64,000 nt of DNA from Dugong dugon. Its lineage: Eukaryota > Chordata > Mammalia > Sirenia > Dugongidae. The translations under genes were made by a program, and so were the position numbers. The stretch's first letter is position 1, and the number at the start of each line of letters is the position of its first letter. Where the stretch lies: NCBI GenBank assembly GCA_030035585.1, contig CM057466.1:58783233-58847232 (forward strand), written 5' to 3'. Under the pieces are notes generated by a model that was given only the letters and a program-made list of their open reading frames with translations, searched no databases and was not told the origin of the DNA. This document shows, in pieces, positions 34,431 through 45,949 of the stretch.

Positions 34431-35249
34431 CTTAAAAGTACAGGAATGTACTATGTCCTCCATAGATGTTAAGTTAAATGGAAATAAAAACTCTGATACT
34501 ATTTTCTACATATTATCCCATTTTTCTTGTTACAACTGTATACAGCTCAGCTTTTTTTTTTTGAAGATCCTTAACATTTTAATTTCAGTTTTCGTACAAC
34601 CAGCACCACAGATACACCAGACAAAACAGCAAGTGAGTTAAATATGTTTCCTTCCAAAACACCCAGCAGGCTGTAGGCAGACAACATAAATCCAAGAAAC
34701 AGAAGCAGGAATAGAAACTATAGTAGGAAGCAGCAACACCAGGAAACAAAAAGCTTTTCTTCTGAAATTTCTCCCAGTCTCTCTATAGATAGAAGTTAAT
34801 ATTATAATGTCATAAAGTAAGGTCACCATGACCTCGATGGTGGCTCTTACAGGGTAACCCTGGCTCCCACACTATTATTTCTTGGGCACTTGGCTCCACC
34901 CCAGAACTAACGCCATTGTAAAGTTGTCAGAGGGATCTTTCTCGTCATGAAGGTGATAACCAGGGTTTGGTATCACCCAGATAGGGGATGGATACCTAAA
35001 GTCCAGGGAGAGGCCCAGAGGGGTGGACTGCTGGCTGCTGAAGCAGCCCACACCCTCTGTACCCCTCAGATGGCTAGAAGCCAACTTCATTCAAACTGAC
35101 TTCGTTTCTTGAGAATTCCCAAGATCATGGCCCATGCTGATGAGTGAAAACAAACAGAAACAAAGCCCTTGGTGCCTGTTAGAAAAGATCAGTTCTATTT
35201 CTCTGCGGGTTTGTCCACACAGTGAAGAAAACAGAAGGCAGATGGCTTA
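34431..35249. other. No recognised feature (possible old LTR at 34640-34870)
   Basis: No firm assignment. GTAAGGTCACCATGACCTCGATGG at 34820 resembles LTR relics but is not enough to call one. A poly(T) run lies at 34553-34562. Confidence 0.4.
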
Positions 35250-35745
35250 CAGGCAGTCCCTGGGTTACAAGCGAGACCCGTTCCTAAGTCTGTCTTTAAG
35301 TTGAATTTGTAGGTAAGTCGGAACAGGTACATACGATTCTTACTTAGCGTTGGTTAGTCAAATGTTTGTCTTAGTATATAGTATATATTTTGCCTTTCTG
35401 TGCATATAAAGGAGCCTTGGTCGTGCAGTGGTTATGAGCCCAGCTGCTAACCAAAAGGCTGGCATCCACCAGCCGCTTCTTGGAACCCCTAGGGGACAGT
35501 TCTACTCTGTCCTGTGGGGTCGTTACAAGTCGGAATCGACTTGATGGTGCGGGTTTTTGGATGCATATAAAACAACTTAATAAACTCTTTCAAACCATGC
35601 AGTATTTTCCCTGAGCTTCACAAAGCAGTGCATGCATGAGCCATTGTATGTATTTAACTCAGATTTTAAATATAATAGGCTTTATGGCAGTCTGTTCTTA
35701 AGTGAGAGCTGTCCGTGATCGGACTTTTGTAGCCTGGGGGCTGCA
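35250..35745 (+). mobile_element. Tc/mariner-like (pogo/Tigger-class) non-autonomous DNA transposon, split by a SINE
   Basis: Imperfect terminal inverted repeats: left CAGGCAGTCCCTGGGTTACA (35250) and right TTTGTAGCCTGGGGGCTGC (ending about 35745). Internal phrases include TAAGTCTGTCTTTAAGTTGAATTTGTAG and GCTTTATGGCAGTCTGTTCTTAAG. Interrupted at 35411-35561. Confidence 0.7.
35411..35561 (+). mobile_element. AfroSINE-type SINE with perfect target-site duplication
   Basis: Direct repeats TGCATATAAA at 35401-35410 and 35562-35571. Head GGAGCCTTGGTCGTGCAGTGG, tail GTCGGAATCGACTTGATGG. It lies inside a DNA transposon. Confidence 0.95.
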
Positions 35746-35944
35746 CGTACTGACATATTGTCAGTGAGCTACACCGTGATCGGGAGTTAACAAGGAAGGA
35801 AAGTCACTATGTCTCCTTGAGAAAGACCAGCCTGCTGGGCCAACCTTTGGTTATATGTAGGTGGGCAGGGAGGGAAAGAAATTGAAGCTTAGGAACTGGG
35901 GCAGGCTGGGGCAGGATATTGAAGGGACTAGTGGTGGGCTTATG

Positions 35945-36240
35945 GGAACAGTGGTGATTCAGGGGTAGAATTCTCGCCTTTCATGTAGGAGACCTGGGTT
36001 TGACTCCCACCCAGTGCACCTCATGTGCATCCACCACCCATCTATCAGTGGAGGCCTGTGTGTTGCTATGATAATGGACATGTTTCAGCGGAGCTTTCAG
36101 ACTAAGACAGACTAGGAAGGAAGGCCTGGTAATCAACTTCTGAAAAATCAGTCAGTGAAAACCCTATGGATCACAGCGGTATGATCCCATTGTGCGTGGG
36201 GTCATCATGAGTGGGGGCGGACTCATGTGAACAATGTGTG
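35945..36240 (+). mobile_element. RTE-tailed SINE with tRNA-Gly-like head
   Basis: The first ~65 bases follow tRNA-Gly layout: GTGGTGATTCAGGGGTAGAATTCTCGCC with an A-box, then GAGACCTGGGTTTGACTCCC with a B-box. The body (CTTTCAGACTAAGACAGACTAGGAAG, GAAAACCCTATGGATCACAG) and tail (GTCATCATGAGTGGGGGCGGACTC) are shared with the elements at 36527-36720, 45950-46252 and 47525-48135. Confidence 0.88.
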
Positions 36241-36244
36241 TGAA

Positions 36245-36305
36245 TGTGCTTTAACCATTATAAGGCACTGGACAAATAGGAAATATTATTGTTATTATTA
36301 CTTAG
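36245..36305 (+). repeat. MIR tail fragment
   Basis: TATAAGGCACTGGACAAATAGG followed by ATTATTGTTATTATTAC. Confidence 0.5.
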
Positions 36306-36439
36306 AGAAAATGATCATCGCCACCCTCCCCATTCTCTTCGCCTTCTTTCTAGGCTTCCAGTGAACTTAAGCTGCCTTATCTCTTCTAAATGAGTGAAGT
36401 GCCTAGAAGCACACTCACACTAAAGTTCTGGAGACTCAA

Positions 36440-37085
36440 GATTGATGTTGCATCTTCCCAGAATATTTGCATTTTAAAAGATTACTATCGATCTTTGACA
36501 TGGACTAGTCCTTCTAGGAATTTATCCCAAGGTAATAGACTAGAAAGAAAGGCCTGGAGATCTACTTCTGAAAATCAGCCAGTGAAAACCCTATGGATTA
36601 GAGCAGTCTGGTCTGCATGGGGATGGTGCAGGACCAGGCAGCGTTTTGTTCCTTTATGCGTGGGTCGCCATGAGTCAGGGGCTGACTTGATGGCAACTAG
36701 CAACAACAAGAATAATAATTAGATACATGCTCAAAGTGTCTGCTCAGAGATATTCATTAGAGCATTTTTCATAATAGTGAAAAGTGGGGCGCAATCTCAT
36801 GTCCAATAGAAGGAGATTGATTCGTTCAGTGGATTAATAGCTGATGCCTTAGAGTGTCTTTATTGACATGACACGTCTGTGTTACATTGTGGAGAAAAAA
36901 TGATAATTATATGTAAACAATATATACAGTTTGGTTTGATCAAGTTTTGTAGTAAAAAATATGTGTATATAAGCAAAGGAAAAAAAAATCAGCAAAGATA
37001 GACCCTAAAGTGCTATGAGTGCTTCTTTCTGGATGGCGGGATTGTCAGCAAGTATTGCTTTCTTCTTTTTGTCTCATTTACAGTG
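36440..37085 (+). repeat. L1M-type LINE 3' end, split by a SINE
   Basis: CCTTCTAGGAATTTATCCCAAGGTAATAGAC at the left. After the SINE: GATATTCATTAGAGCATTTTTCATAATAGTGAAAAG and GGATGGCGGGATTGTC, in old-L1 3' order. Confidence 0.8.
36527..36720 (+). mobile_element. RTE-tailed SINE fragment
   Basis: GACTAGAAAGAAAGGCCTGGAG, AATCAGCCAGTGAAAACCC, GGGATGGTGCAGGACCAGGCAGCG and GGCAACTAGCAACAACAAG. The last 90 bases match RTE fragment A's tail. Confidence 0.9.
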
Positions 37086-37089
37086 TAAT

Positions 37090-37300
37090 TAAGATCCCAG
37101 GCTCTGGATTAATACTAGGTACAAATCTGTGGCCCAAAGCTACCTAGCCATGGGACACAGGACCCTCTAGTTAATGTCTAGGGGTCAGTTTCTTCATCTG
37201 AAAAATGGGAATGAGTCTAGTACTAACCTCATAGGATTAAGAAATAAGATAATACATAAATAAGTAATTTCTACATAAAAGTAATACAGTTAAATAAGAT
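37090..37300 (+). repeat. MIR SINE
   Basis: CCCAGGCTCTGGATTAATAC, CAGTTTCTTCATCTGAAAAATGGG, CCTCATAGGATTAAG. Confidence 0.8.
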
Positions 37301-38750
37301 AATACAGAAAAAGCTCTTAGAAAAATGTCTCGCACCATGTAAGAACTCAGTACGTTAGCTATCATATCTGTATGTTTTACAAGGAATGTGTATTGTTTTT
37401 AGATTCAGAAAAGCAATAAAGCTATTTTCTTTTTGGGAAAAAGGAAGAGTCCAATAGAGAGGGCAAAAGGAGCAGTCACTCATTCTGGGATTGGAGGTCC
37501 TGATGAGAGAACTTACTGGGGGCTTTCCTGGTGACCCTCTGCCCCCAATGTAAGCTTCTGACTGTTTCATCTCAGAATGAGATCAGCCTGCAACAGAGTC
37601 TGAAAGATGCCCAGTAAATGGAGATTGAATTTTTAAAACAACATATTTTATTTTTTAGCTAATCTTGAACGTCATATGTTTCTTCCCTTGTGAAACTGGA
37701 GATTTCAGACATATTTTGGCTTTAAATATGGCAGTGTTCTTATTACTATTAATGGCAAGCATATATAAAAAAAAACTGAATTTCATAAATTCTTCACGAT
37801 GGTTCCAGTAAAATCCAGGGTTAAATATAATGTCTCTGGGGAGACCTTACCTTCGGCCCCGGTGTCTTTCTTCTCTCCTCTGCCTGCTGTCTTCCAGGGC
37901 ACCCGCTCCAGACTCCACTTAGCCTCTGTACCATGTATGCCTGGGTGACCCTGGAGCCTTCTTATCCCATCACACTACCTTCCTTTTTTCTTCCTGATGC
38001 CTCTTCTTTCCCTGTTCCAGGTTCTGTGATTCTCTTCTCTTTTGTTTTTCCATTTTCCCATTGCATTTCCTTCCTTTAAGGGGGGAAGCCCCCCCCCCCA
38101 AGATGAAACTCAAGCCACCCTTTCTAAGTAACCCACCATTCTTTCTGTGGTCACTGCCAGCCTTCAGCAGGGGCGCTGTGCTGTGTCCCAGCCCCAGAGT
38201 GGTGGCCTGCTGAGAGTGTCAGGAGGGTCAGTGCTGCCTACAGAGACCCGGCTCCCCCAGGATCAGGCTCTCTGCCTGGCTGTAGCCCCGCCTACCACCC
38301 CTGCCCCCAAGTAGCCTCAAGGTGCAGACAGTGTGGCGTCCTGCCTCCCCAGAACTCCTGAACGCCCTCTAAACAGGCAGGGGCCAGGTCCGGCAGCACC
38401 TGCCACTCTTCCTCACAAGGTTCCCTTTGGCCATGTGCCTACAGACAAGGGTGCTTCATGCTCCTGGTCTCTCCCCAACTCAAGAGCAAACCCGTGTGCT
38501 ATTTGCATTCCCCTCTTTGACTCTCAAACCCTTAAGGCAAACATTCTACAAGTTAAGAATTCCAGATCCAGTACATCATGAGTGACGTGCTCTGTTCCAT
38601 ATGCTTTATGTACACTGAGTGATTGAGATGGTTTGTTTACCTTCACAGTTCCTCAACATCACAAATAGCCAGAAGAGAACATTTGATTCCTCCCTTCCCT
38701 CTCACGGTCATCCTAGCTCTGCAAACTTGCACCCTTCCTTATACACCTGT
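37301..38750. other. No recognised feature; C-rich in the second half
   Basis: About 1.45 kb without a nameable repeat. A G6-AAG-C11 run at 38080-38099 could fold into a short hairpin. 37860-38560 is pyrimidine-rich. Confidence 0.5.
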
Positions 38751-38935
38751 GGAGCCCTGGTGGTGCAGTGGTTAAGAGTTATGGCGATCTATGGCTGCTA
38801 ACCAACAGGTCGGTGGTTCAAATTCACCAGCCGCTCCTTGGAAACTCTATGGGACAGTTCTGCTGTGTCCTGTAGGGTAGCTATGAGTAGGAATCAACTC
38901 GATGGCAACGGGTTTGGTTTGGGTTTTGGATTTTG
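38751..38935 (+). mobile_element. AfroSINE-type SINE with target-site duplication
   Basis: Direct repeats TACACCTGT at 38742-38750 and 38936-38944. Near-complete head GGAGCCCTGGTGGTGCAGTGG. Confidence 0.95.
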
Positions 38936-38944
38936 TACACCTGT

Positions 38945-39599
38945 TACAACCACGCAGTGGTGGAAGCTTCCAGGAGACAGAGTGAGCATGCAGGGCCAGG
39001 AAACCTGGGAGCTGGGAGATACAGCACTCTCTTTCCTCCTATAGCTCCATCTAAATCACCAGATTCAGGAGGGCCTGGCAGCTTGAATTTGGGCTGGTTG
39101 TCTCTATAGGAGGGTCCAGGCGAGGTGGGCAGGAGCAGCTGGGACAGTTAGCATCAGAGTGAGAGAGCAGAGTCAAGAATGGGCCAAGGTGAAGTAAAGG
39201 ACACAAAGGCAAAGCCCAGCCTCCTCATCTTGGAGGGAGGCAAGGGCAGGAGTCTGGGTGAAGGGCAACTGTTTTACAAATTCTTGCGTTTCAGAGGAAG
39301 GCTATCGCCCCAGCACTGCCAGGCCCAGCACTCTCTTGGCTCAGGCCCTGGGCAGAGCTGGGCCTGAAGTTGCCTGGCTCTAGAACATGTAGGTCTGACA
39401 CCTTGCCGGGACAGCCCCCAGCTTGCCTCAGTTTGTACGTTGCTATGGCTCTCACACAAACCTTTCCTAGACAGTCTTTGACCCTTTTCTCTTTCCTTCC
39501 TTTGCCCATTTCTGCTAGTCCACGTGCTGCTGGTCTCCCTGTCCCCCAAGGCTACATGAACTTCTACGCAACCCAAGTACAGGTTTCCCATCCCTGTAC
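38945..39599. other. No recognised feature
   Basis: Moderately GC-rich intron. Overlapping ORFs here show no conserved domain and no splice-bounded exon. Confidence 0.5.
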
Positions 39600-39795
39600 C
39601 TGAAACCCTGCTCAGTTTCAGCCTGGGTAGCTCTGGACCCTTTTGGATCAGCAGCATTGGCATCCCCTGGGAGCTTGTTGGAAATGCAGACTTCTGGGTC
39701 CCACCCTGCACCTACTGAGTCAGAACCTGCAGTTCAGCCGTCTCCCCAGGTGGGATGTGTGCACTAGGATTCTGGCTGCACTGCTCTAGACATGC
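39600..39795 (+). mobile_element. MER5A-like hAT element
   Basis: CAGCAGCATTGGCATCCCCTGGGAGCTTGTTGGAAATGCAGAC, then CACCTACTGAGTCAGAACCTGCAG, in MER5A order. Confidence 0.8.
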
Positions 39796-39844
39796 TCCTC
39801 CAACTGTCCGTGACAAAGGACTTGTTTTAAAAATTTCTCATCTA

Positions 39845-40035
39845 TAGAAAGGAACCGTAGGGGGCAGTGAATTTATGTTAGTGGGGGAGGAACAACTCAG
39901 AAAAGGAGAGTGAGAATAGTTGCACAACTTGAAGAATGTAATCAGTGTCACTAAATGTTACCTGTAGAAACTGTTGAATTGGTGTATGTTTTGCTGCATA
40001 TATTCTCAACAACAGCAACAACAAAATAAATTTAG
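39845..40035 (+). repeat. L1-type 3' end, sense, second subfamily
   Basis: CACAACTTGAAGAATGTAATCAG, GTTGAATTGGTGTATGTTTTGCTG and ATATTCTCAACAACAGCAAC, complementary in order to 28130-28300. Confidence 0.7.
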
Positions 40036-40699
40036 AAAAATAACCTCATAGACAAGTACTATTGTAAGATATAACAAAAATGGATTATTAGAAAAATGAA
40101 ATGAAAAATAAAACCTAAAGGCATGCAAAATATAGCCCTCATTTTTAGAAATTAGATTCAACTGACATCAACTTCCTCTCTCAAATGGTTGTAAATTTCT
40201 AAATGCTGACTCAGTTTCTGTACTTACTTCACTATGGGTGAGCAACAGCCAGTTCACGGACCAGTGCTGGTCCTCAGGCTGCATTTCTAGTAGCACTGCC
40301 TACTCTAGACTTTGTCCTGTAACTTTTCTTCAAAGTCACTGATGCCCATGGTATTCACCCTCAGGTATCAGCCTCTTCTCCAGTTCAAGTTTGGTTGTGC
40401 AGGTCAAATGTGCTTGTTAATTATTTAAAATTTTAAATAGCCCCAAGCTCCCTTAGGACTGAGAGAGTCTCCTTTTACCACCTCTATCCACTTCCCACCC
40501 CGCTCAGTGCCCAGGTGGCTGACTTCGTGGACTACATCACAGGCCCCTTGCCCTCGGGCTTCTGGTGGGGTTTTCCCAGTGGGAGGTCCGGGCAGGTGCT
40601 CAGTGGAAGAAGAGTGAGAGGGAGGATTTATGCCCCAGCTCCCTCTGCTGGCCCATGGGTCGCAGCGACTTAGTTCTTTTCTCAAGGGTCTTGGCTTTT
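40036..40699. other. No recognised feature
   Basis: Intronic sequence. Confidence 0.5.
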
Positions 40700-40850
40700 G
40701 GTGGAGCCCAAGTGGAGCAGTGGTTAAAGAGCTCAGCTGCTAACCAAAAGGTTGGCAGTTTGAATCCACCAGCTGCTCCTGGGAATCTTATGGTGTAGTT
40801 CTGCTCTGTCCTATAGGGTCGCTATGAGTTGGAATTGACGCCTGCAATAT
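40700..40850 (+). mobile_element. AfroSINE-type SINE
   Basis: GGAGCCCAAGTGGAGCAGTGG, CTCAGCTGCTAACCAAAAGG, GTCGCTATGAGTTGGAATTGACG. Target-site duplication unclear. Confidence 0.92.
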
Positions 40851-41184
40851 GTTTGTTCTTGGTGGGCAACTTGCTCCTATACCTATGGCTGTGCCGCTTG
40901 CCCTCCAGGCCCGGGGTGGGAAAGACTCTTAGATGTTCTTAGCTCTGAAGTGCTTCACCGTCTGCAGAAGGCTTCCCTTCCCCGTTGCCCAGTCCTTTGT
41001 AAATAGTTGTTTTATTAAACTCTCCTCAAGTACTTCATTCTAGAAGGTTATCTGTCTCCTGCTGGGACTCTGGGTAACAGCCAGGACTCTGACTTCTGAA
41101 GGATGCTTGAAATTTGCCAAAATTCCCCACTTATCATCTCTGAAAGAATGAAAGGAAATTACTGAGGAGGTCACAAAATAATCA
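40851..41184. other. No recognised feature
   Basis: Intronic sequence. Confidence 0.5.
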
Positions 41185-41390
41185 AACCAGTTGTCATCGA
41201 GTCAGTTCCAACTCATGGCAACCCCATGTGTGTCAGAGTAGAACTGTGCTCCATAGGGTTTTTAGTAGCTCACTTTTCTGAAGCAAATTGCCAGAGCTTT
41301 CTTTTAAGGCACTTCTGGGTGGACTTAAATCTCCAACCTTTCAGTTAGCAGCCAAGTGCATTAACTGTTGGCATTACCCGGGGACTCCAG
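41185..41390 (-). mobile_element. AfroSINE-type SINE, antisense
   Basis: CAGTTGTCATCGAGTCAGTTCCAACTCATGG to TTAGCAGCCAAGTGC and GGGGACTCC on the + strand. Confidence 0.9.
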
Positions 41391-41407
41391 GTAACTAAAC
41401 AGGAGTT

Positions 41408-41535
41408 GTTTTTTTTTTTTTTTAAAGTACATGCAGTGTGAGTTTATGTATATGTGTGTGTCTGTATATGATCATGGCAAAAGAGAAAACACAGAAGATT
41501 TATAGAAAGAGGAAGTTGTGTGTGTGTGTGTGTAT
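41408..41535. repeat. Low-complexity: poly(T) and (TG)n
   Basis: A T16 run at about 41408 and TG runs at 41454-41465 and 41514-41533. Confidence 0.85.
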
Positions 41536-42074
41536 GTAACAGAGCAAGGGTCAGTCAATAGAAAAATATTTATGAGGGTCTGTTGTTTGCTAAGCACTAT
41601 TTTAAATTCTGAAGATACAGTGATAAGACAAAGTTTCTGGAGCTATGAACGTGGTAATTTGATTCTCTGTTTACTATCTCTTATTAAAACAAGAGAAAGT
41701 AGAGCTGAACTTTGCAAAAAGTAGGGGTGATCTTTGCAAATACTGAGAAATGTTGCAGAACCAACCTTCTGAAATCTTTAGCCATAAGATAGCACCTCAT
41801 TTCTTTCTGATGGTTGCTATATATCTGAAAGCTTTCATTTTGGTGCTCTTAATGTTTGAATCTGGAATAGATTAACAATGAGAGAAAAAAGGATAGGCAG
41901 AGATTAAGTGGGGGAGGTTTTCATGCATGGGAGATACATGGAGAAAAACATGTATTTATCCACGGTCATTTTATTTAATCCGTTTTCGACATCGCTGCCA
42001 GAGTTGGGTCGTTTTCCTAAAATACACATGTGGTCCAAGATGATATATGTTCAAAAGTCATTGATGATTCTCTT
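41536..42074. other. No recognised feature
   Basis: Intronic sequence. Confidence 0.45.
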
Positions 42075-42165
42075 GCACAAGCCTGTGAAAATACTAAAAA
42101 CCATTGAATTATATACTTCAAATGGGCAAACTACAATGTATGTGAACTATATCTCAGTAAAAACT
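42075..42165 (+). repeat. L1M-type LINE 3' end
   Basis: AAAAACCATTGAATTATATAC, TTCAAATGGGCAAACTACAATG, GTGAACTATATCTCAGTAAA. Confidence 0.75.
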
Positions 42166-42184
42166 GGTGATTGTTGGTGGTTGC

Positions 42185-42680
42185 TGAGACAGGAGCATGA
42201 AGCCCACACTTCTCAGCTTGGCGTCCAAGGCCCTTCTAGTCACACCTTTCCTGTCTTCCCTGCTGCCAGACCCTGCCACATACCATGCGCTGAAGGGCCA
42301 GAGATTACTCTGTAGTCTTCAGACACTCTTCACTTTCTTACTTCTTGGTCTGTGCTTTGCTGTCTTCTCGGCCCGGACGCCCTTCTTTCATGGGAAATGG
42401 CATTCAAAGCTTCCGTGACCACGCCAGGCAGAAACACTCTCTTCTCCCTCTGTGCTCAGACAGTGCCTCATTGAGCCTGCTCTTTTGGCACTTATCACTT
42501 TAAATGGTGTGTATGTTTGTAGAGATGGAGAGAGAGAGAGAGAGAAGCCTCAATTGAATTATGACTATGAAGTGAAGAACAGCATTTTGTTCCTGTTTAT
42601 ATCCTCAGCACCTACGGGAATGCCTGGTGCATAGAAATAATTCAGTAAGTGTACATTTAGTGTATGAATGAAGGAGAGTG
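42185..42680 (+). repeat. L2 LINE 3' region relic with (GA)n
   Basis: TCCAAGGCCCTTCTAGTCACACC, CCATGCGCTGAAGGGCC, CTTATCACTTTAAATGG and the end CTCAGCACCTACGGGAATGCC. A (GA)n run lies at 42521-42545. Confidence 0.7.
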
Positions 42681-43029
42681 AGGGAGTTCCCTACTTGTTT
42701 TCCCACTTTACATCTAAAAAATATTTATTACATGTAACTTGGAACATATTGAAGACATAATGGAAAAGTTGGACCTTTGGTGATTTTTTAATTTAGAGTA
42801 TTGATTTAAACATTTAGAGAACTAGATGGTAGGAAGAAGGTATGGTGCTCTTTTCCTTGTGGAAGACAAGCTTATAATTCTTAGAATATTCTTTAACATC
42901 TACCTCAAAAGATAATCAATTTAGAATTTAAAAACCTAAGTTAAATGGCAGATATAACACTAATTTCATGCTAACATGATAACTTACTATAGTAGAAGCT
43001 GTACTGTAGTAGAAACTTACTGTTGTAGA
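42681..43029. other. No recognised feature
   Basis: AT-rich intron. Confidence 0.5.
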
Positions 43030-43180
43030 AACGAGCAGCACTAACTCATTTAACCCTCATTACAGCATCATAAGGCAGGTCCCCATTTTATAGAAGAGGA
43101 GATTGAAGCCCAGAGATACTGCATAGCCCCTCATGGGCACAGGTTAGTAGGGTAGACCCAGGATCCGCCCCGGGCAGTAT
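43030..43180 (-). repeat. MIR SINE, antisense
   Basis: CTCATTTAACCCTCATTACAGC, CCCCATTTTATAGAAGAGGAGATTGAAGCCCAGAG, the complement of MIR. Confidence 0.8.
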
Positions 43181-43677
43181 GGCTCCAGCGCTGGCCTTAG
43201 ATGCTGTGCAGTGATAATGTACATGATGCTCTTGTGCTGCCTGTGCTCAGGCTCATATGAAACTCTTCTGGCCAGCGTGGGTCTTTGGTGATAACTGCTG
43301 TCTTTCTCGCAGTATGTTGTCTTGATGCTGTTCATCATCTTCCACAGTGTTCCCCTGTGAAGATCCATGGGGAAAATCGTTCCAGTCCCAGGAATACTTG
43401 TGATTCTTTGGGGACATTAAAAAACCAACCAAACAAAACCATATGGACACGGGGATTGTTTCCCTCTTTCTGTTGACTGTTGGAAGCATAGGGTCAAGTT
43501 TATGGCTCCGCAAGCAAGCGTATAAAGCTTCATTGCCTGAATTTTGTGGGTGAAGTTCACTCTGGGCTCAATATTTTATCCCTTCTTATATTTTTACTTT
43601 TACTCAATATTTTGTTTTTGATTTTTGGTAATGCAATATTATTGTTTTTTTTTTTATATCTTTGTACCTTACCTTAC
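43181..43677. other. No recognised feature
   Basis: Intronic sequence. Confidence 0.45.
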
Positions 43678-43878
43678 CAGTTGTTATTGAGTTAGTTCTG
43701 ACTCACAGTGACCCTACGTGTGTTAGAGTACAACTGCGCTCCACAGGGTTTTCAATGATTGGTTTTTTGGAAGCAGATTGCCAGACCTTTCTTCTGAGAC
43801 CCCTCTGGGTAGATTCAAACCACCAGCCTTTTGGATAGCAGCCAAGTGTATTAACAATTTGTACCACTGAGGGACTCC
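43678..43878 (-). mobile_element. AfroSINE-type SINE, antisense
   Basis: CCAGTTGTTATTGAGTTAGTTCTGACTCACAG to GGATAGCAGCCAAGTG and GAGGGACTCC. Confidence 0.92.
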
Positions 43879-44119
43879 TTTATCCTTTTAAGCTGGGAAA
43901 AAAAGAGATTTAGATGAATACAAGCAATATGTTGATGAAACAATAAAATATGATCATTGTTTTCATTTCATTCATACATTTTGTTGCCATTTAGAGTACA
44001 TTGTTAAGACATATATTTTACCTTACTTTACAATTATTCTAAGGCTGAAAAATTTATGCAATCATATAGAAAATTTTCTTGTTTTATGGTGTTAAATGAT
44101 ATTGCTGAGTCATTTTGAG
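43879..44119. other. No recognised feature
   Basis: AT-rich intron. Confidence 0.5.
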
Positions 44120-44138
44120 GAATACAGCGTAATTCTTT

Positions 44139-45351
44139 TTTTAATTTTTAATTTTATTGTGCTTTAGGTGAAGGTTTACAGTGCAAATTAATCTCTCATT
44201 CAAAAATTTATACACAAGTTGTTTTATGACACTGGTTGCAATCCCTGCATTGTGCCAGCACTCTCCCACTTTCCCTTTCCATCCTGGATTTCCTGTGTCC
44301 ATTTGTCCAGTTTTCTGTCCCTTCCTGCCTGCTCGTCTTTACTTTTCAGCAGATGTTGCCCATTTGGTCTTCTACACTTGATTGAACTAAGAAGCACGTT
44401 CCCCACATGTGTTATTGTTTGTTTTATAGGCCTGACTTCAGTTCTGAGTTAGTAGGGTATCCCGGGGCCAAAGTCTTGGGGGTTCCTCTAGTCTCTGTCA
44501 GACCAATAAGTTCTGGTCTCTTTTTTGTGAATTTGAATTTTGTTCTGCGTTTTTGTCCTGCTCTGTCCAAGACCCTCTATTGCAATTGCTGTCAGAGTAG
44601 TGGGTGGTGGTAGTTGGGCACCATCTAGTTCTTCTGGTCTTGTGCTGGTGGAGGCTGTGGTTCCTGTGGTCCATTAGTCCTTTGGACTAGTATTTTCCTT
44701 GTGTCTTTGGTTTTCTTCATTCTTCTTTGCTCCAAATGGGATGGGACCAATCGATGTATCTTAGATGGCTGCTTGCAAGTTTTTAAGACCCCATATGCTA
44801 CTCACCAAAGTAGGTTGTAGAACTTTTTTTTTAATGAACTATGTTATGCCAGTTGACCTAGATATCCCCTGAGACCATGGTCCCCAGCCCTCAACCCCAG
44901 TAACTTGGTCCCTCAAGGTGTTTGGTTATGTCTAGGAAGCTTCTATAACTTTGCCTTGGTCAGGTTGTGCCGACTTCCTCTATATTGTGTGTTGTCTTTG
45001 TCTTCAAAAAAGTTAACACTTGTTTACTATCTAGTTAGTGATTTTCCCTCCACATCCCTTATAACCATGGAAGATTGTTTTTTTCTGCAAGTAAACCTTT
45101 TTTTTGGGTTTTTATAATAGTGTTCTCATACAATATTTGTCCTTTTGTGATTGACTTATTTCACTCAGCATAATGCCCTCCAGATTCATCTATGTTGTGA
45201 AATGTTTTGTGGATTCATTGTTCTTTATCATTGTGTAGTATTCCATCATGTGTATGTACCATAATTTGTTAATCCATTCATCTGTTGATGGGTATCTAGG
45301 TTGTTTCCATCTTTTTGCTATTGTGAATAATGCTGCAGTTAACATGAGTGT
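44139..45351 (-). mobile_element. 5'-truncated L1 (3' UTR plus ORF2 C-terminus), antisense
   Basis: Target-site duplication GAATACAGYRYAATTCTTT at 44120-44138 and 45352-45370 (17 of 19 identical). The minus strand includes the ORF2 end seen also at 13600-13800 (complement ATCTGTTGATGGGTATC) and the full 3' UTR. Confidence 0.95.
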
Positions 45352-45370
45352 GAATACAGTACAATTCTTT

Positions 45371-45949
45371 AGGAAACACTCAAGCTGGCTGTGGCTTAGT
45401 TTTTAATTTTGTACCTTTGTAAGTAAATTTGCCACAGAGAAGCTTAACATCAAGCGGAGTGACTGAACATCAAAGACTATCTGAAGAGTGTGCCAGTTTA
45501 TAATTTTCCCTTTACAACCCATAACGGACAAATAATCTGCTTTTGCTTAACTGTTTCCTTTTCAAACTGATTTGAAATTGTGTTCCCTAGAGCAAATATA
45601 CCCTTTAATTATAAGACCTCATTAGCTGTTGTACTGTTTCATTAGCAGCTATTTTTTATTTTGCTCCTGAATGTTTCCAGTGCCAGTAACATAATAATCT
45701 GTGTGTTGGTGGCTGAGAGACAGCTCAGTTTCTAAATATATAGGGGTTCATCCTTAGCATTCCTATCATGACACATACTCTCTCAAGGCATTCTTTTAAA
45801 AAGACCCGTTCCCACACATCGTACATCTTCCTATCCATTATTTCTCCTCTTGTTTAGAGTTATTGCTTACTTTGAAGGACAGTTGGAGCCTTATAAAACA
45901 TGTTTTATACTGAGATTTTTTGCTCAAAGTAATATCCTTTAGCCGATGT
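45371..45949. other. No recognised feature
   Basis: Intronic sequence. Confidence 0.5.

Noticed and set aside
35945..36010. A functional tRNA-Gly gene
   Set aside because: A- and B-box-like blocks are present but the anticodon region and acceptor stem are degraded, and the segment is joined to a SINE body.
39274..39711. 145-codon minus-strand ORF
   Set aside because: It runs into a MER5A-like element and has no recognisable domain or start context.
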